From positions 248,001 through 312,000 of the forward strand of contig NZ_SMAP01000002.1 in the NCBI RefSeq assembly GCF_004346265.1: a DNA stretch of 64,000 nucleotides, read 5' to 3'. The position numbers were made by a program, and so were the translations under genes. Under the pieces are notes generated by a model that worked only from the letters and a program-made list of their open reading frames with translations, searched no databases and was not told the origin of the DNA. Below are positions 1 through 9,230 of this stretch, one piece after another; position 1 is the first letter of the stretch; every line of letters starts with the position of its first letter. Source of the DNA: Thermomonas haemolytica. Lineage in GTDB: Bacteria > Pseudomonadota > Gammaproteobacteria > Xanthomonadales > Xanthomonadaceae.

Positions 1-898
1 GCTGGCGCTGGACATGGGCATCGACCGCGTGGACCAGTACATGGGCAGCTACGGGTTTGGCCATCCCACCGGGATCGACCTCGCCGGCGAGATCGGCGGC
101 ATCCTGCCGTCGCCGGCGTGGAAGGCGAAGTACGCGCGCACCCTCGGCCCCTGGTATCCGGGCGACACCGTGATCACCGCGATCGGCCAGGGCTTCTGGA
201 AGGTGACCCCGCTGCAGCTGGCGCAGGGCACCGCCGGGCTGGCCACCGGCTGGCTGCGCCCGCCGCATCTGGTCAAGGACATCCGCGCCGGGTTCGACGC
301 GCCGTGGCGGCCGGTGCCGCTGAAGCCGGAGCGCCGCATCAGCGACAGCGACGCGCACCTGCAGGTGGTGCGCGAGGGCATGATCGGCACCGTGCATGGG
401 CCCGGCACCGCCACCAACATCCGCCCCGGCCTGACCTACCTGATCGCCGGCAAGACCGGCACCGCGCAGGTGGTCAGCCGGCGCGGCGACGCCGCGGTCA
501 ACCCCAAGAGCCTGCCGATGAACCTGCGCCACCGCGCGTTGTTCATCGCCTATGCGCCGGCGGACGCGCCGCGGATCGCGATCGCGGTGGCGGTCGAGGG
601 CGGCGGCTACGGCGCCGATACCGCCGCGCCGATCGCGCGCAAGGTGTTCGATGCCTGGCTGTTGGGCAAGATGCCGGCGCCGCAGCCGGTCGCGGGCGAG
701 GGCGGCGCGGCCAGCGCGCGCGCGCGCCCGGATTTCTCGAACGTGCGCGGCAGCCCGGACGCGCAGCCGCTGCCGCCGTCGGCGACCCCCGCGGCCAGCC
801 CCGCCGTCGCGCCCGCGCCGCGCCTGCCGGCGGCGACGCCTGCACCCGCGCCTGAGCCTGCGCCAGCGACGGCGCCCGCTGCCGGAGCGCCGCGATGA
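1..898 (+). CDS. mrdA: Penicillin-binding protein 2, C-terminal part (cut by window start)
   Basis: This is the end of the elongasome transpeptidase PBP2, which cross-links peptidoglycan in the periplasm during rod elongation. The reading frame is open from base 2, so the true start lies outside. The visible part holds the late transpeptidase domain, with the K-T-G triad of the active site in IAGKTGTAQVV (codon at 452). It then has a long Ala/Pro-rich tail of about 65 residues that is low complexity and probably not catalytic. The stop overlaps the rodA start in an ATGA arrangement, so the two are translationally coupled. The SEDS partner next door makes the PBP2 assignment firm rather than FtsI. 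Confidence 0.93.
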   Translation, partial: LALDMGIDRVDQYMGSYGFGHPTGIDLAGEIGGILPSPAWKAKYARTLGPWYPGDTVITAIGQGFWKVTPLQLAQGTAGLATGWLRPPHLVKDIRAGFDAPWRPVPLKPERRISDSDAHLQVVREGMIGTVHGPGTATNIRPGLTYLIAGKTGTAQVVSRRGDAAVNPKSLPMNLRHRALFIAYAPADAPRIAIAVAVEGGGYGADTAAPIARKVFDAWLLGKMPAPQPVAGEGGAASARARPDFSNVRGSPDAQPLPPSATPAASPAVAPAPRLPAATPAPAPEPAPATAPAAGAPR

Positions 899-2022
899 AG
901 GGGCTGCTGTTCCTGCTGTTCGACCTGCTGCGGCGGTTCGTGCGCACCCTCGACCCGGTGCTGATGCCGGCCCTGCTGGTGCTGATGGGCATTGGCCTGG
1001 TGACCCAGTACAGCGCCAGCAACGAGTCGGTGCGCGGGGTGGCGATGCAGGGCGCGTTCTACCTGGTCGGGCTGGGCGGGCTGTGGGTGGTGTCGCGGCT
1101 GCCGGTGCCGCTGCTCAAGCAGGCGACGCCGGCGATCTTCGTGCTGTCGATGCTGCCGATGGTGGCGGTGCTGTTCATCGGTAGCGGCAAGTACGGCAAC
1201 CACTGGATCAACCTCGGCTTCTTCAACGTGCAGCCGGCCGAGCTGTGCAAGCTCACCCTGCCGATGCTGCTGGCCTGGCATTTCGACCGCCACCGGCTGC
1301 CGCCGTCGCTGCCGGTGCTGCTGGGCGCGCTGGCGATCATCGCGGTGCCGGTGGGCCTGACCCTGCTCCAGCGCGACCTCGGCACCGCGGTGCTGATCCT
1401 GGCCACCGGCGTGTTCGTGCTGTTCCTGGCGGGCACCTCGTGGTGGTGGTGGGGCGCGGCGGCGGCGCTCGGGGGCGGCGGGTTTGCCATCGCGATGTGG
1501 GCGCCGATGGAGTGGCTATGGTTCCTGCGGCCCTACCAGCAGGAGCGCATCCTCACCTTCCGCAGCCCCGACAACGACCCGATGGGCGCCGGCTGGAACA
1601 TCCTGCAGTCGCAGATCGCGATCGGCGGCGGCGGCCTGACCGGCAAGGGCTGGGGCCAGGGCACGCAGTCGCACCTGAACTACCTGCCCGAGCACACCAC
1701 CGACTTCGCGTTCTCGGTGCTGGCGGAGGATTTCGGCTGGCTCGGGGTGGCGCTGGTGCTGGCGCTCTACCTGCTGCTGATCGCGCGCTGCCTGTGGATC
1801 GCGGCGGAGTCGCGCGACGGCTATGGGCGCCTGCTGGCGGGGGCGATCGCGCTGTCGCTGTTCGCGTTCGTGTTCGTCAACGGCGGCATGATCGCCGGCC
1901 TGCTGCCGGTGGTCGGGGTGCCGATGCCGCTGCTCAGCTACGGCGGCACCTCGGCGGTGAGCATCCTGCTCGGCTTCGGCCTGGTGATGGCGATCCGCGC
2001 GCACCGCCCGGTGCACCGCTGA
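895..2022 (+). CDS. rodA: Rod shape-determining protein RodA (SEDS glycosyltransferase)
   Basis: RodA polymerises lipid II glycan strands and works as a pair with PBP2 in the elongasome of the inner membrane. The 375-residue product matches the family length (370 in E. coli). It is almost wholly hydrophobic, with about ten membrane segments. The SEDS hallmark loop GWGQGTQSHLNYLPEHTTDF followed by AFSVLAEDFGW is present, including the conserved acidic catalytic residue in HTTDF, as is the terminal LLSYGGTS motif. Its ATG overlaps the mrdA stop. The downstream order (mltB, rlpA, dacA, ybeD, lipB) is the known cell-wall block. Confidence 0.96.
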   Translation: MKGLLFLLFDLLRRFVRTLDPVLMPALLVLMGIGLVTQYSASNESVRGVAMQGAFYLVGLGGLWVVSRLPVPLLKQATPAIFVLSMLPMVAVLFIGSGKYGNHWINLGFFNVQPAELCKLTLPMLLAWHFDRHRLPPSLPVLLGALAIIAVPVGLTLLQRDLGTAVLILATGVFVLFLAGTSWWWWGAAAALGGGGFAIAMWAPMEWLWFLRPYQQERILTFRSPDNDPMGAGWNILQSQIAIGGGGLTGKGWGQGTQSHLNYLPEHTTDFAFSVLAEDFGWLGVALVLALYLLLIARCLWIAAESRDGYGRLLAGAIALSLFAFVFVNGGMIAGLLPVVGVPMPLLSYGGTSAVSILLGFGLVMAIRAHRPVHR

Positions 2023-2095
2023 TGCGACGCCGCCGCGCGCTTGCCTGAATGGGTCGTTCCGATCGCCGCGACGGCGCATGCTACCCTCGCCGCCG

Positions 2096-3220
2096 ATGAT
2101 CCGACGCAGCCTGCCCAGCCTGGTCGCGCTTGCGCTCTGCGCCTGCGCCGCACCCTCGCCGAAACCGCTGCCGGCCGCGGCGCCGGTGGTGCCTTCCACC
2201 CCCGCCGCTCCCGCACCGGCCGCGCCGGCCGTCGCCGATGCCACGCTGCCGGCAGAGGCCGACCTCGCCGCCGCGCGCGCCGCGTTCGTGCGCGAGACCG
2301 CGCAGCGGTTCGCGATCCCCGCCGCGCAGATCGAGGCGGTGCTGGCGCGCGCGCAGATCCGCGAACCCATCCGCAAGGCGATGGCGCGCCCGGCCGAGGC
2401 CAAGCCGTGGCGCGACTATCGCCCGATCTTCATCCAGCCGGCGCGGATCGCCGGCGGCCGTGCCTTCCTGGACGCCCATCGCGCCGCCCTGCAGCGCGCC
2501 GAGGACACCTACGGTGTGCCCAAGGAAATCATCGTCGCCATCCTCGGGGTGGAGACCAGCTACGGCGCCAACCAGGGCAGCTGGCCGGTGGTGGACGCGC
2601 TGTACACCCTGGCGTTTGCCTACCCGCGCAGCGGCGATCCCGCGCGCGTGGCCTACGAGGACAAGCGCCAGGCGTTCTTCCGCGACGAGCTGGCGCAGCT
2701 GTTCGCGCTGGGCAAGGAGGAAGGCCTCGACATCGGCACGCTGAAGGGCAGCTACGCCGGGGCGATGGGCTGGGGCCAGTTCATGCCGTCCAGCTACCGC
2801 CAGTACGCGGTGGATGGCGATGGCGACGGCCGGCGCGACCTGTTCAACGACAGTGACGACGTGATCGCCTCGGTCGCCAACTACTTCGCCAGGAAGGGCC
2901 AGTGGCAGCGCGGCGGCGCGGTGATGGTGCGCGCGCAGCGCGACGCGGGCGCGGCCGACTTCGCCAACCCCGGCAACGCGGTGACCCTGGACCAGACGGT
3001 GGACGCGCTGGCGCGGCTGGGCTACCGCCCGGTGGTGCCAGGGGTGCCGGGCGATGCCGGGGCCACCCTGATCACCCTCGACGGCGTGGACGGCCCGGAG
3101 TACTGGATCGTCTACAACAACTTCCGCGCGATCACGACTTACAACATCTCCCGCCTGTACGCGACCGCGGTGTACCAGCTCGCGCAGGCGATCGCCGGCC
3201 GCGGGGACGGCGGCGCATGA
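2096..3220 (+). CDS. mltB: Membrane-bound lytic murein transglycosylase B (lipoprotein)
   Basis: MltB cleaves the glycan backbone of peptidoglycan with formation of 1,6-anhydroMurNAc. From the ATG at 2096 the product has 374 residues (361 in E. coli). It begins with a short lipoprotein signal ending in LALCAC, so it is probably outer-membrane anchored; an earlier in-frame ATG at 2078 would spoil that signal. A Pro/Ala linker follows, then the SLT domain. The catalytic glutamate is E153 in GVETSYG, and the family motif GAMGWGQFMPSSY is intact. Its stop overlaps rlpA. In E. coli mltB is elsewhere, so its place between rodA and rlpA is a lineage feature. Confidence 0.93.
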   Translation: MIRRSLPSLVALALCACAAPSPKPLPAAAPVVPSTPAAPAPAAPAVADATLPAEADLAAARAAFVRETAQRFAIPAAQIEAVLARAQIREPIRKAMARPAEAKPWRDYRPIFIQPARIAGGRAFLDAHRAALQRAEDTYGVPKEIIVAILGVETSYGANQGSWPVVDALYTLAFAYPRSGDPARVAYEDKRQAFFRDELAQLFALGKEEGLDIGTLKGSYAGAMGWGQFMPSSYRQYAVDGDGDGRRDLFNDSDDVIASVANYFARKGQWQRGGAVMVRAQRDAGAADFANPGNAVTLDQTVDALARLGYRPVVPGVPGDAGATLITLDGVDGPEYWIVYNNFRAITTYNISRLYATAVYQLAQAIAGRGDGGA

Positions 3221-4470
3221 GCCTGGCGCGGCGCGTGCGGCTGCCGGCGGCGCTGCTGCCGCTCGCGCTCGCGGCCTGCGCCACTACGGGTGGCGGCAAG
3301 CCGGGGCCGGCGCCGGTGGCGCACGTGCCGCCGCCTTCGCCCGCGCCCGCGCATCCGCCGCGCAAGGTCTCGCCGTACGCGCCGGCGCAGGAAGACCCGT
3401 CCAAGCGCGGCGACTACGTGGCCGGCGGGCTGTTCCGCCCCGGGGTGCCGGATTCGGTGCCGGACGAGATCCCCGACGTGGACGCGATCCCCGAGCCCGA
3501 GGTGCGCGACGAGCCGCGCGCGGCCACCGGCAACCGCGACTACGTGGTGCTGGGCAAGCAGTACCGGGTGATGGACGACCCCAGCGGCTACGTCGAGGAG
3601 GGCATGGCCTCCTACTACGGCAACAAGTTCCACCGTCGCCGCACCTCCAGCGGCGAGGTGTACGACATGTACGCCTTCACCGCCGCGCACAAGACCTTGC
3701 CGCTGCCCAGTTTCGCGCGTGTCACCAACCTCGAGAACGGCAGGAGCGTGATCGTGCGGGTGAACGACCGCGGCCCGTTCCATCCGGGCCGGGTGATCGA
3801 TCTCAGCTATGCCGCCGCGGTCAAGCTGGGCTACCGCGACAAGGGCAGCGCGCGGGTGCGGGTGGAAGCCCTGACCCCGGTGGACGATGCGCTGGCCCGG
3901 CGCGCGCCGGCCAGTTCCTCTCCCAGTGCGCCAGCCGCCAGCGCGATGGACGGGCTGGTGGCGCGCCTGCCGGCGGCGTCCGGCCCCGTGGCCGCTGGCG
4001 ACGACGACAACCGCTTCCGCATGCTGGACGCTGCGCGCCCGCGCACCGCCGACGAGTTCGACGCCTGGCTGCGCGCGCGCCAGATCCGGGTGGCCACCGG
4101 CAAGCCGGCCACCCCCGCGCCCACCACTGCCGGCGCGGTGACCGCTGCGCCGCCGGCAGTCGCATCGGCGCCAGTGCCGGTAGTGCCCGATCTGCCGCTC
4201 GCGTCCGCCACCCTCGCGCCGGCCCCGGCCGTCGCCGAGACCGGCAGCATCTGGCAGGTGGCCAGCTTCAGCGACCAGCGCAATGCCGAGCAGGCGCTTG
4301 CGCGCCTGCGCAATGCCGCGATCGACGGCGCCCGCCTGCAGGACGTGGACGTCAATGGCCGCAAGGTGTGGCGGCTGCGGGTCGGGCCGGTGGCCGAATC
4401 CGCCAGCGCGGAACTTGCGGCCCGCATCGCCGGTCTCGGATTCGGCCCGCCGCAGCGCGTGCGCAACTGA
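3217..4470 (+). CDS. rlpA: RlpA septal/rod lytic transglycosylase with SPOR domain
   Basis: RlpA-type outer-membrane lipoproteins cut denuded glycan strands. The start at 3217 overlaps the mltB stop (ATGA) and gives 417 residues with a clear lipobox (LALAAC). The double-psi beta-barrel domain runs from about residue 129 to 205. The three residues known to matter in the Pseudomonas enzyme are present with identical spacing, E147, H158 and D184, so an active enzyme is expected rather than the inactive E. coli type. A long Ala/Pro-rich linker leads to a C-terminal SPOR domain (about 345-417), which binds denuded peptidoglycan at division sites. Confidence 0.94.
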   Translation: MSLARRVRLPAALLPLALAACATTGGGKPGPAPVAHVPPPSPAPAHPPRKVSPYAPAQEDPSKRGDYVAGGLFRPGVPDSVPDEIPDVDAIPEPEVRDEPRAATGNRDYVVLGKQYRVMDDPSGYVEEGMASYYGNKFHRRRTSSGEVYDMYAFTAAHKTLPLPSFARVTNLENGRSVIVRVNDRGPFHPGRVIDLSYAAAVKLGYRDKGSARVRVEALTPVDDALARRAPASSSPSAPAASAMDGLVARLPAASGPVAAGDDDNRFRMLDAARPRTADEFDAWLRARQIRVATGKPATPAPTTAGAVTAAPPAVASAPVPVVPDLPLASATLAPAPAVAETGSIWQVASFSDQRNAEQALARLRNAAIDGARLQDVDVNGRKVWRLRVGPVAESASAELAARIAGLGFGPPQRVRN

Positions 4471-4546
4471 CCCCCTTCCATTCGCGGCTTAGAATGGCCG
4501 CTTGCATGTCTCGCGCCGCGCCGTTGCGGCCCCAGGAGTGTTGTTG

Positions 4547-5761
4547 ATGATGCGTTCCCTGTTCCCGGTTGCCCTGGTCTCCACCGCGCTGGTGGCCGCC
4601 TCGGGGCTGGTGCTGGCCCAGACCCCGGCCCCCGCCGCGCCCGTCCGCGCCGCCGCGCTGAGCGACGCCCTGCCGATCCCGGACGCGCCCGCGCCCAAGG
4701 TCAGCAAGGCCTGGCTGGTGATGGACTACGCCACCGGGCAGGTGCTGGCCGGCGAGAACATCGACACCCCGGTGGAACCGGCCAGCATCACCAAGGTGAT
4801 GACCAGCTACGTGATCGCCGCGGAAATGGCGGCCGGCAAGATCAAGGCCGATGATCCGGTGATGATGACCGAGCACGCCTGGCGCGAGGGCGGGGCCGCC
4901 ACCGACGGCAGCTACAGCGGGTTCGAGGTCAACAAGACCGCGCCGCTGGTGGAGATGGAAAAGGGCATGGTGGTGCAGTCGGGCAACGACGCCGCGATCG
5001 CGCTGGCCGAGCACGTCGCCGGCAGCGAGCAGGCCTTCGCCCAGCTGATGAACGCCTATGCCAAGAAGATCGGGATGAAGAACTCCCACTTCGTCAACCC
5101 GCACGGGCTGTCCGCCCCCGGCCACGTCAGCACCGCGCACGACCTGGCGCTGCTCGGGCGCGCGCTGATCCGCGACTACCCGGTGGCCTACAGCTACAAC
5201 AAGATCAAGGAATTCACGGTCGGCCCGATCACCCAGCCCAACCGCAACCTGCTGCTGTGGCGCGACCCGTCGGTGGACGGCATCAAGACCGGCCACACCT
5301 CGGCCGCCGGCTACTGCCTGATGGCCTCGGCGCAGCGCGGCGACCAGCGCCTGATCACGGTGGTGATGGGCGACTCCAGCGAGAACCAGCGCGCGGTCGA
5401 TTCGCAGGCGCTGCTGAACTGGGGCTTCCGCTTCTTCGAGACCCACCGCCTGTACGAGGCGGGCAAGGTGCTGGCCACGCCGAAGGTGTGGAAGGGCAGT
5501 ACCGACGTGGTGCAGGTGGGCGTGGCGCAGCCGCTGCTGGTGTCCACCCCGCGCGGCAAGTACGACCGCCTGAAGGCGACCATGGAGCTGCCGAAGGCGC
5601 TGGTGGCGCCGATCGCGCAGGGCCAGAAGCTGGGCACGGTGAAGGTGACCCTGGACGGCAAGCTGGTGGCGCAGGCGCCGCTGGTGGCGGTGGCGGCGGT
5701 GGAGGAAGGCGGCTTCTTCAAGCGCCTCTGGCACGAACTGCTGATGTGGTGGCAGGGCTGA
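4547..5761 (+). CDS. dacA: D-alanyl-D-alanine carboxypeptidase (PBP5/6 family)
   Basis: This low-molecular-mass PBP trims the terminal D-Ala of peptidoglycan pentapeptides. The start at 4547 follows AGGAG at 4534-4538 and gives a good Sec signal ending around VLAQ. In-frame codons back to a TTG at 4502 exist but lack a ribosome site. The 404 residues match E. coli PBP5 (403). Active-site motifs are S80-I-T-K83, S145-G-N147 and K247-T-G. A beta-rich C-terminal domain is followed by an amphipathic end (FFKRLWHELLMWWQG) that should anchor it to the inner membrane. A TAGAAT box at 4490 suggests its own promoter. Confidence 0.95.
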   Translation: MMRSLFPVALVSTALVAASGLVLAQTPAPAAPVRAAALSDALPIPDAPAPKVSKAWLVMDYATGQVLAGENIDTPVEPASITKVMTSYVIAAEMAAGKIKADDPVMMTEHAWREGGAATDGSYSGFEVNKTAPLVEMEKGMVVQSGNDAAIALAEHVAGSEQAFAQLMNAYAKKIGMKNSHFVNPHGLSAPGHVSTAHDLALLGRALIRDYPVAYSYNKIKEFTVGPITQPNRNLLLWRDPSVDGIKTGHTSAAGYCLMASAQRGDQRLITVVMGDSSENQRAVDSQALLNWGFRFFETHRLYEAGKVLATPKVWKGSTDVVQVGVAQPLLVSTPRGKYDRLKATMELPKALVAPIAQGQKLGTVKVTLDGKLVAQAPLVAVAAVEEGGFFKRLWHELLMWWQG

Positions 5762-5780
5762 CCCGCCGGCCGCGCGCGCG

Positions 5781-5798
5781 GGCGGGCTTGGGCCCGCC
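5781..5798 (+). terminator. Hairpin after dacA
   Basis: A perfect 7-bp stem (GGCGGGC / GCCCGCC) with a TTGG loop lies 20 bases after the dacA stop. There is no T-run, so it may only pause or protect the mRNA end. Confidence 0.35.
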
Positions 5799-5810
5799 GC
5801 CGCGCATCCC

Positions 5811-5816
5811 CATAAT
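5811..5816 (+). promoter_or_regulatory. -10 box of ybeD, leaderless layout
   Basis: CATAAT ends exactly 6 bases before the ybeD ATG. TTGGGC sits 17 bases upstream (5788-5793) as a plausible -35. Transcription would start at or next to the A of the start codon. Confidence 0.5.
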
Positions 5817-5822
5817 GGCGGC

Positions 5823-6104
5823 ATGAACGGCATCCATTCCGACAATCCCGAGCACGGCTTCCAGTTCCCCGGCACCTTTGAGCTGTCGGCGATGGGGGCG
5901 GCCGACCAGCACCTGGAGGCGGTGCTGCCCCAGCACCTGCTGGAGGCCGGGATCGACGTGCTGCACGAGAGCGTCAACTGGCGGCATTCGTCCAACGGCA
6001 AGTACGTCTCGGTGCGGATCTCCTTCCGCGCGCGCTCGCGCCAGGAGTACGACCGCGCGCACCAGGCGCTGCGCGACCACCCGGAAGTGAAATGGACGCT
6101 GTGA
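5823..6104 (+). CDS. ybeD: YbeD/DUF493 family protein
   Basis: A small (93-residue) protein of the DUF493/YbeD family, which has an ACT-like alpha/beta fold. It sits between dacA and lipB just as in E. coli. Its exact job is not established; a regulatory link to lipoate metabolism has been suggested from gene order. The sequence carries the family core F-P-G-T-F near the start and the VSVRISF and HPEVKWTL strands near the end. Its last 13 bases overlap lipB in another frame, so the two are translated together. Confidence 0.88.
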   Translation: MNGIHSDNPEHGFQFPGTFELSAMGAADQHLEAVLPQHLLEAGIDVLHESVNWRHSSNGKYVSVRISFRARSRQEYDRAHQALRDHPEVKWTL

Positions 6105-6793
6105 GCGCGGCCTGCGCGGCCGAGCCGGCCGCCACGGCGCGCGCCGGCATCGCTCGCGACCTCGGGCGCCGGGCCTACGAACCGGTCTGGCGCGCCATGC
6201 AGGCGTTCACCGACGCCCGCAGCGAGGACACCCCGGACGAGCTGTGGGTGGTCGAGCACGATCCGGTGTTCACCCTCGGCCAAGCCGGCAAGCCCGAGCA
6301 CGTGCTGATGCCGGGCGAGATCCCGGTGCTGCACGTCGATCGCGGCGGCCAGGTGACCTACCACGGCCCGGGGCAGCTCGTGGCCTACCCGCTGCTGGAC
6401 CTGAAGCGCCTGAAGATCGGCGTGCGCGACTACGTGTGCAAGATCGAGCAGGCGATCATCGACACCCTGGCCGACTGGAACATCCACGCGGCGCGCAAGG
6501 ACGGCGCCCCCGGGGTCTACGTCAACGGCGCCAAGATCGCCTCGCTGGGAATCCGCGTGCGCCGCGGCTGCACCTTCCACGGGCTGGCCTTCAACATCGC
6601 CGGCGAGAGCACCCCGCCGTTCGCGCGGATCAATCCCTGCGGCTATGCAGGGTTGCAGGTGGTGGCGCTGGCCGACCTGGGCGGGCCGTCCGCGCTGGAG
6701 GCGGTCAAGCCCGCCCTGCTGGCGCATCTGGGCCGCCAGCTCGGGCTTACCTGGCGCTTGGAACCGGCGCCGCCGTCCGCGCTGGCGGGCTGA
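6092..6793 (+). CDS. lipB: Octanoyl-[acyl carrier protein]:protein N-octanoyltransferase
   Basis: LipB moves octanoyl groups from ACP to lipoyl domains of 2-oxoacid dehydrogenases and the glycine cleavage H protein, the first step of lipoate synthesis. The product has 233 residues. The catalytic pair is visible as K148 (AKIASLGI) and C183 (NPCGYAG), along with the [13 protein letters not shown] motif. The ATG at 6092 overlaps ybeD by 13 bases; a GTG at 6101 overlapping the ybeD stop is an alternative start. The usual partner lipA is not next to it: the following gene is a protease. Confidence 0.95.
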   Translation: MDAVSAACAAEPAATARAGIARDLGRRAYEPVWRAMQAFTDARSEDTPDELWVVEHDPVFTLGQAGKPEHVLMPGEIPVLHVDRGGQVTYHGPGQLVAYPLLDLKRLKIGVRDYVCKIEQAIIDTLADWNIHAARKDGAPGVYVNGAKIASLGIRVRRGCTFHGLAFNIAGESTPPFARINPCGYAGLQVVALADLGGPSALEAVKPALLAHLGRQLGLTWRLEPAPPSALAG

Positions 6794-6955
6794 GCGCGCC
6801 GCCCCGCCGTCAAGGCGGGTGGCGTTCACACAAGCGGCCGGCTTGCCGATACAGTGGCGGCACGGGCACCGTGAACTTCCGGCACTGGCCGGAAGTCGAA
6901 GATGCCGCCACAGTCACCGCCACCCTGCAAGCGGCCCCCACGCCGCGGGACTCCG

Positions 6956-9142
6956 ATGATCCGCAACCGCCTCCTGATCGCCCTCACCCTCGGCCTGGCG
7001 CTGGCGTCGCCGCTGGCACTGCTGGCCGGTGCCGGGGATAGCTCGCTGCCGGCCGGCCCCAGCCAGAACCAGGCCACCACCGCGCGCATGGTGTACGGGC
7101 TGCTGTCCGACAGCCGCTACGCCTACCGCCCGCGCGCGCTCGACGACGCCCTGTCGCAGGAGATCCTCACCGAATACCTGAAGGCGCTGGACCCGGCCAA
7201 GGTGTTCTTCACCGCGCAGGACGTGGCCGGTTTCCAGGCCGCCTATGCCAACCGCCTGGACGATGCCATCAAGTCGGGGCAGGTGGACCCGGCCTGGGCG
7301 ATCTTCTCGGTCTATCGCCAGCGGGTGGACGAGCGCACCGCGTACGCGCGCAAGCAGCTCAAGGGCGACTTCGATTTCAGCAAGGACGAGCGCTACGAGT
7401 ACGACCGCAAGGACGCCCCGTGGGCGGATGCGGCCGCACTGGACGCGCTGTGGCGGCAGTCGGTGAAGAACGACTGGCTGCGCCTGAAGCTGGCCGGCAA
7501 GCAGCCGGACGAGATCCGCAAGACCCTCGACAAGCGCTACGCCAACCTCGCCACCAGCGTGCAGCAGCTCAAGGGCGATGAAGTCTTCCAGACCTTCATG
7601 AACGCCTATGCGGGCAGCATCGACCCGCATACCGACTACATGACCCCGCGCAGCGCGGAAAACTTCAACGTGCAGATGTCGAACTCGCTGGAGGGTATCG
7701 GCGCGGTGCTGTTCCGCCAGGACGACGTGGTGACGGTGCGCGAGATGGTGCCGGGTGGCCCGGCCGCGCGCAGCGGCAAGCTCAAGCCGGGCGACCGCAT
7801 CGTCGGCGTCGGCCAGGGCAGCAGCGGCGAGATGAAGGATGTGATCGGCTGGCGCATCGACGACGTGGTTGCACTGATCCGCGGCGCCGCCGACACCCAG
7901 GTGCGGCTGGACGTGGTGCCGGCCGAGGCGCCGCTGGACAGCAAGCCGCAGCTGGTGACCCTGACCCGCGCCAAGGTGCGGCTGGAGGACCAGCGCGCCA
8001 AGGCCGAGACCATCGTGGTGCCGGCCAGCGCCGGCCAGCCGGCGCGCCGGATCGGGGTGGTGAAGCTGCCCGGCTTCTACCAGGACTTCGAGGCCCGCCG
8101 CCGCGGCGAGAAGAACTACGCCTCCGCCACCCGCGACGTGGCGCGCATGCTGGCCGAGTTCCGCGCGCAGAAGGTGGACGGCGTGGTGCTGGACCTGCGC
8201 GGCAACGGCGGCGGCTCGCTGAACGAGGCGATCGAGCTGACCGGGCTGTTCATCGACAAGGGCCCGGTGGTGCAGGTGCGCGAAACCGGCGGGCGGGTCA
8301 GCGTGCAGTACGACCAGGACCCGGGCGTGGCCTGGGACGGCCCGCTGGCGGTGCTGGTGAACCGCGGCTCGGCCTCGGCCTCGGAGATCGTGGCTGGCGC
8401 GATCAAGGATTACGGGCGCGGCCTGATCATCGGCGAGAACACCTTCGGCAAGGGCACCGTGCAGACCATGGTGGACCTCGACCGCTGGCCGGCCAACGAG
8501 ACCCCGCGCTTCGGCGAGGTCAAGCTCACCGTCGCCCAGTTCTTCCGTCCCGACGGCAGCAGCACCCAGAACAAGGGCGTGCAGCCCGACGTGGCCTTCC
8601 CGACCAGCGTGGATGCCGCCGAGTTCGGTGAAAGCACCTACCCCAACGCGCTGCCGTGGACCCGGATCGCCGCCGCGCCGCACGTGCGCTACGGCAACTT
8701 CGCGCCGCTGCTGCCGCAGCTGGACGCGCTGCACCAGGCGCGCGCGGCCAAGGACGTGGAGTACCAGTGGTGGGTGGAGGACGTGCGCCGCTTCCGCGAG
8801 GAGCAGGCCAAGAAGTCGATTTCGCTGAACGAGGCCGAGCGCCGCGCCGAGCGCGACAGGTTCGACGCCCAGCGCAAGCAGCGCGCCGAGGAGCGCGAGC
8901 GTCTCGGCCTGCAGCAGGATCCGCTGCTGGACGCGCGCCCCGACGATGGCCTGGCCGCCGACGAGCGCAACGTGGCCGATTCGGTGGCGCGCGAGGAGGC
9001 GGCGAAGAAGGCCACCGACCCGCTGCTGCGCGAATCCGCGGCGATCCTGTCGGATGCGATCGGCCTGCTTAGCAAGGATGCGGGGCTGGCGGCGCAGGTG
9101 CTGCCGGCCACCCGCAATGCCGCCGGCCACTGGGCCGACTGA
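6956..9142 (+). CDS. prc: Tail-specific carboxy-terminal processing protease Prc
   Basis: Prc (Tsp) is a periplasmic Ser/Lys protease that degrades proteins with non-polar C termini and trims cell-wall enzymes. From 6956 the product has 728 residues and a Sec signal. A PDZ domain lies at roughly 250-340. The S41 catalytic dyad is S474 (in GSASASEIV) and K499 (TFGKGT), exactly 25 apart as in E. coli Tsp (S430/K455). A charged C-terminal DUF3340-type region with EAERR repeats follows. The start was placed where the signal peptide begins; an upstream in-frame ATG at 6902 adds a non-hydrophobic stretch. Confidence 0.95.
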   Translation: MIRNRLLIALTLGLALASPLALLAGAGDSSLPAGPSQNQATTARMVYGLLSDSRYAYRPRALDDALSQEILTEYLKALDPAKVFFTAQDVAGFQAAYANRLDDAIKSGQVDPAWAIFSVYRQRVDERTAYARKQLKGDFDFSKDERYEYDRKDAPWADAAALDALWRQSVKNDWLRLKLAGKQPDEIRKTLDKRYANLATSVQQLKGDEVFQTFMNAYAGSIDPHTDYMTPRSAENFNVQMSNSLEGIGAVLFRQDDVVTVREMVPGGPAARSGKLKPGDRIVGVGQGSSGEMKDVIGWRIDDVVALIRGAADTQVRLDVVPAEAPLDSKPQLVTLTRAKVRLEDQRAKAETIVVPASAGQPARRIGVVKLPGFYQDFEARRRGEKNYASATRDVARMLAEFRAQKVDGVVLDLRGNGGGSLNEAIELTGLFIDKGPVVQVRETGGRVSVQYDQDPGVAWDGPLAVLVNRGSASASEIVAGAIKDYGRGLIIGENTFGKGTVQTMVDLDRWPANETPRFGEVKLTVAQFFRPDGSSTQNKGVQPDVAFPTSVDAAEFGESTYPNALPWTRIAAAPHVRYGNFAPLLPQLDALHQARAAKDVEYQWWVEDVRRFREEQAKKSISLNEAERRAERDRFDAQRKQRAEERERLGLQQDPLLDARPDDGLAADERNVADSVAREEAAKKATDPLLRESAAILSDAIGLLSKDAGLAAQVLPATRNAAGHWAD

Positions 9143-9173
9143 CTGCGCCGTTTCCGGTTTTCCATGGGGTTTC

Positions 9174-9199
9174 CGGCGGGCGTCCTCGGGCGCCCGCCG
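9174..9199 (+). terminator. GC-rich hairpin after prc
   Basis: A perfect 9-bp stem (CGGCGGGCG / CGCCCGCCG) around an 8-base loop lies between prc and the next gene. No T-run follows, so it is a weak or Rho-assisted terminator at best. Confidence 0.4.
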
Positions 9200-9230
9200 C
9201 TGTTAAGGACTGCCGTCCGGGGTATCTGCA

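Noticed and set aside
4502-4546. Leaderless TTG start for dacA six bases after TAGAAT
   Set aside because: The spacing fits the leaderless pattern, but AGGAG before the ATG at 4547 and the signal peptide starting there are stronger evidence.
4352-9130. Long minus-strand open frames opposite rlpA-dacA-lipB and prc
   Set aside because: They lie fully antisense to confidently identified genes, show no known motifs, and have the Arg/His/Gly composition of shadow frames.
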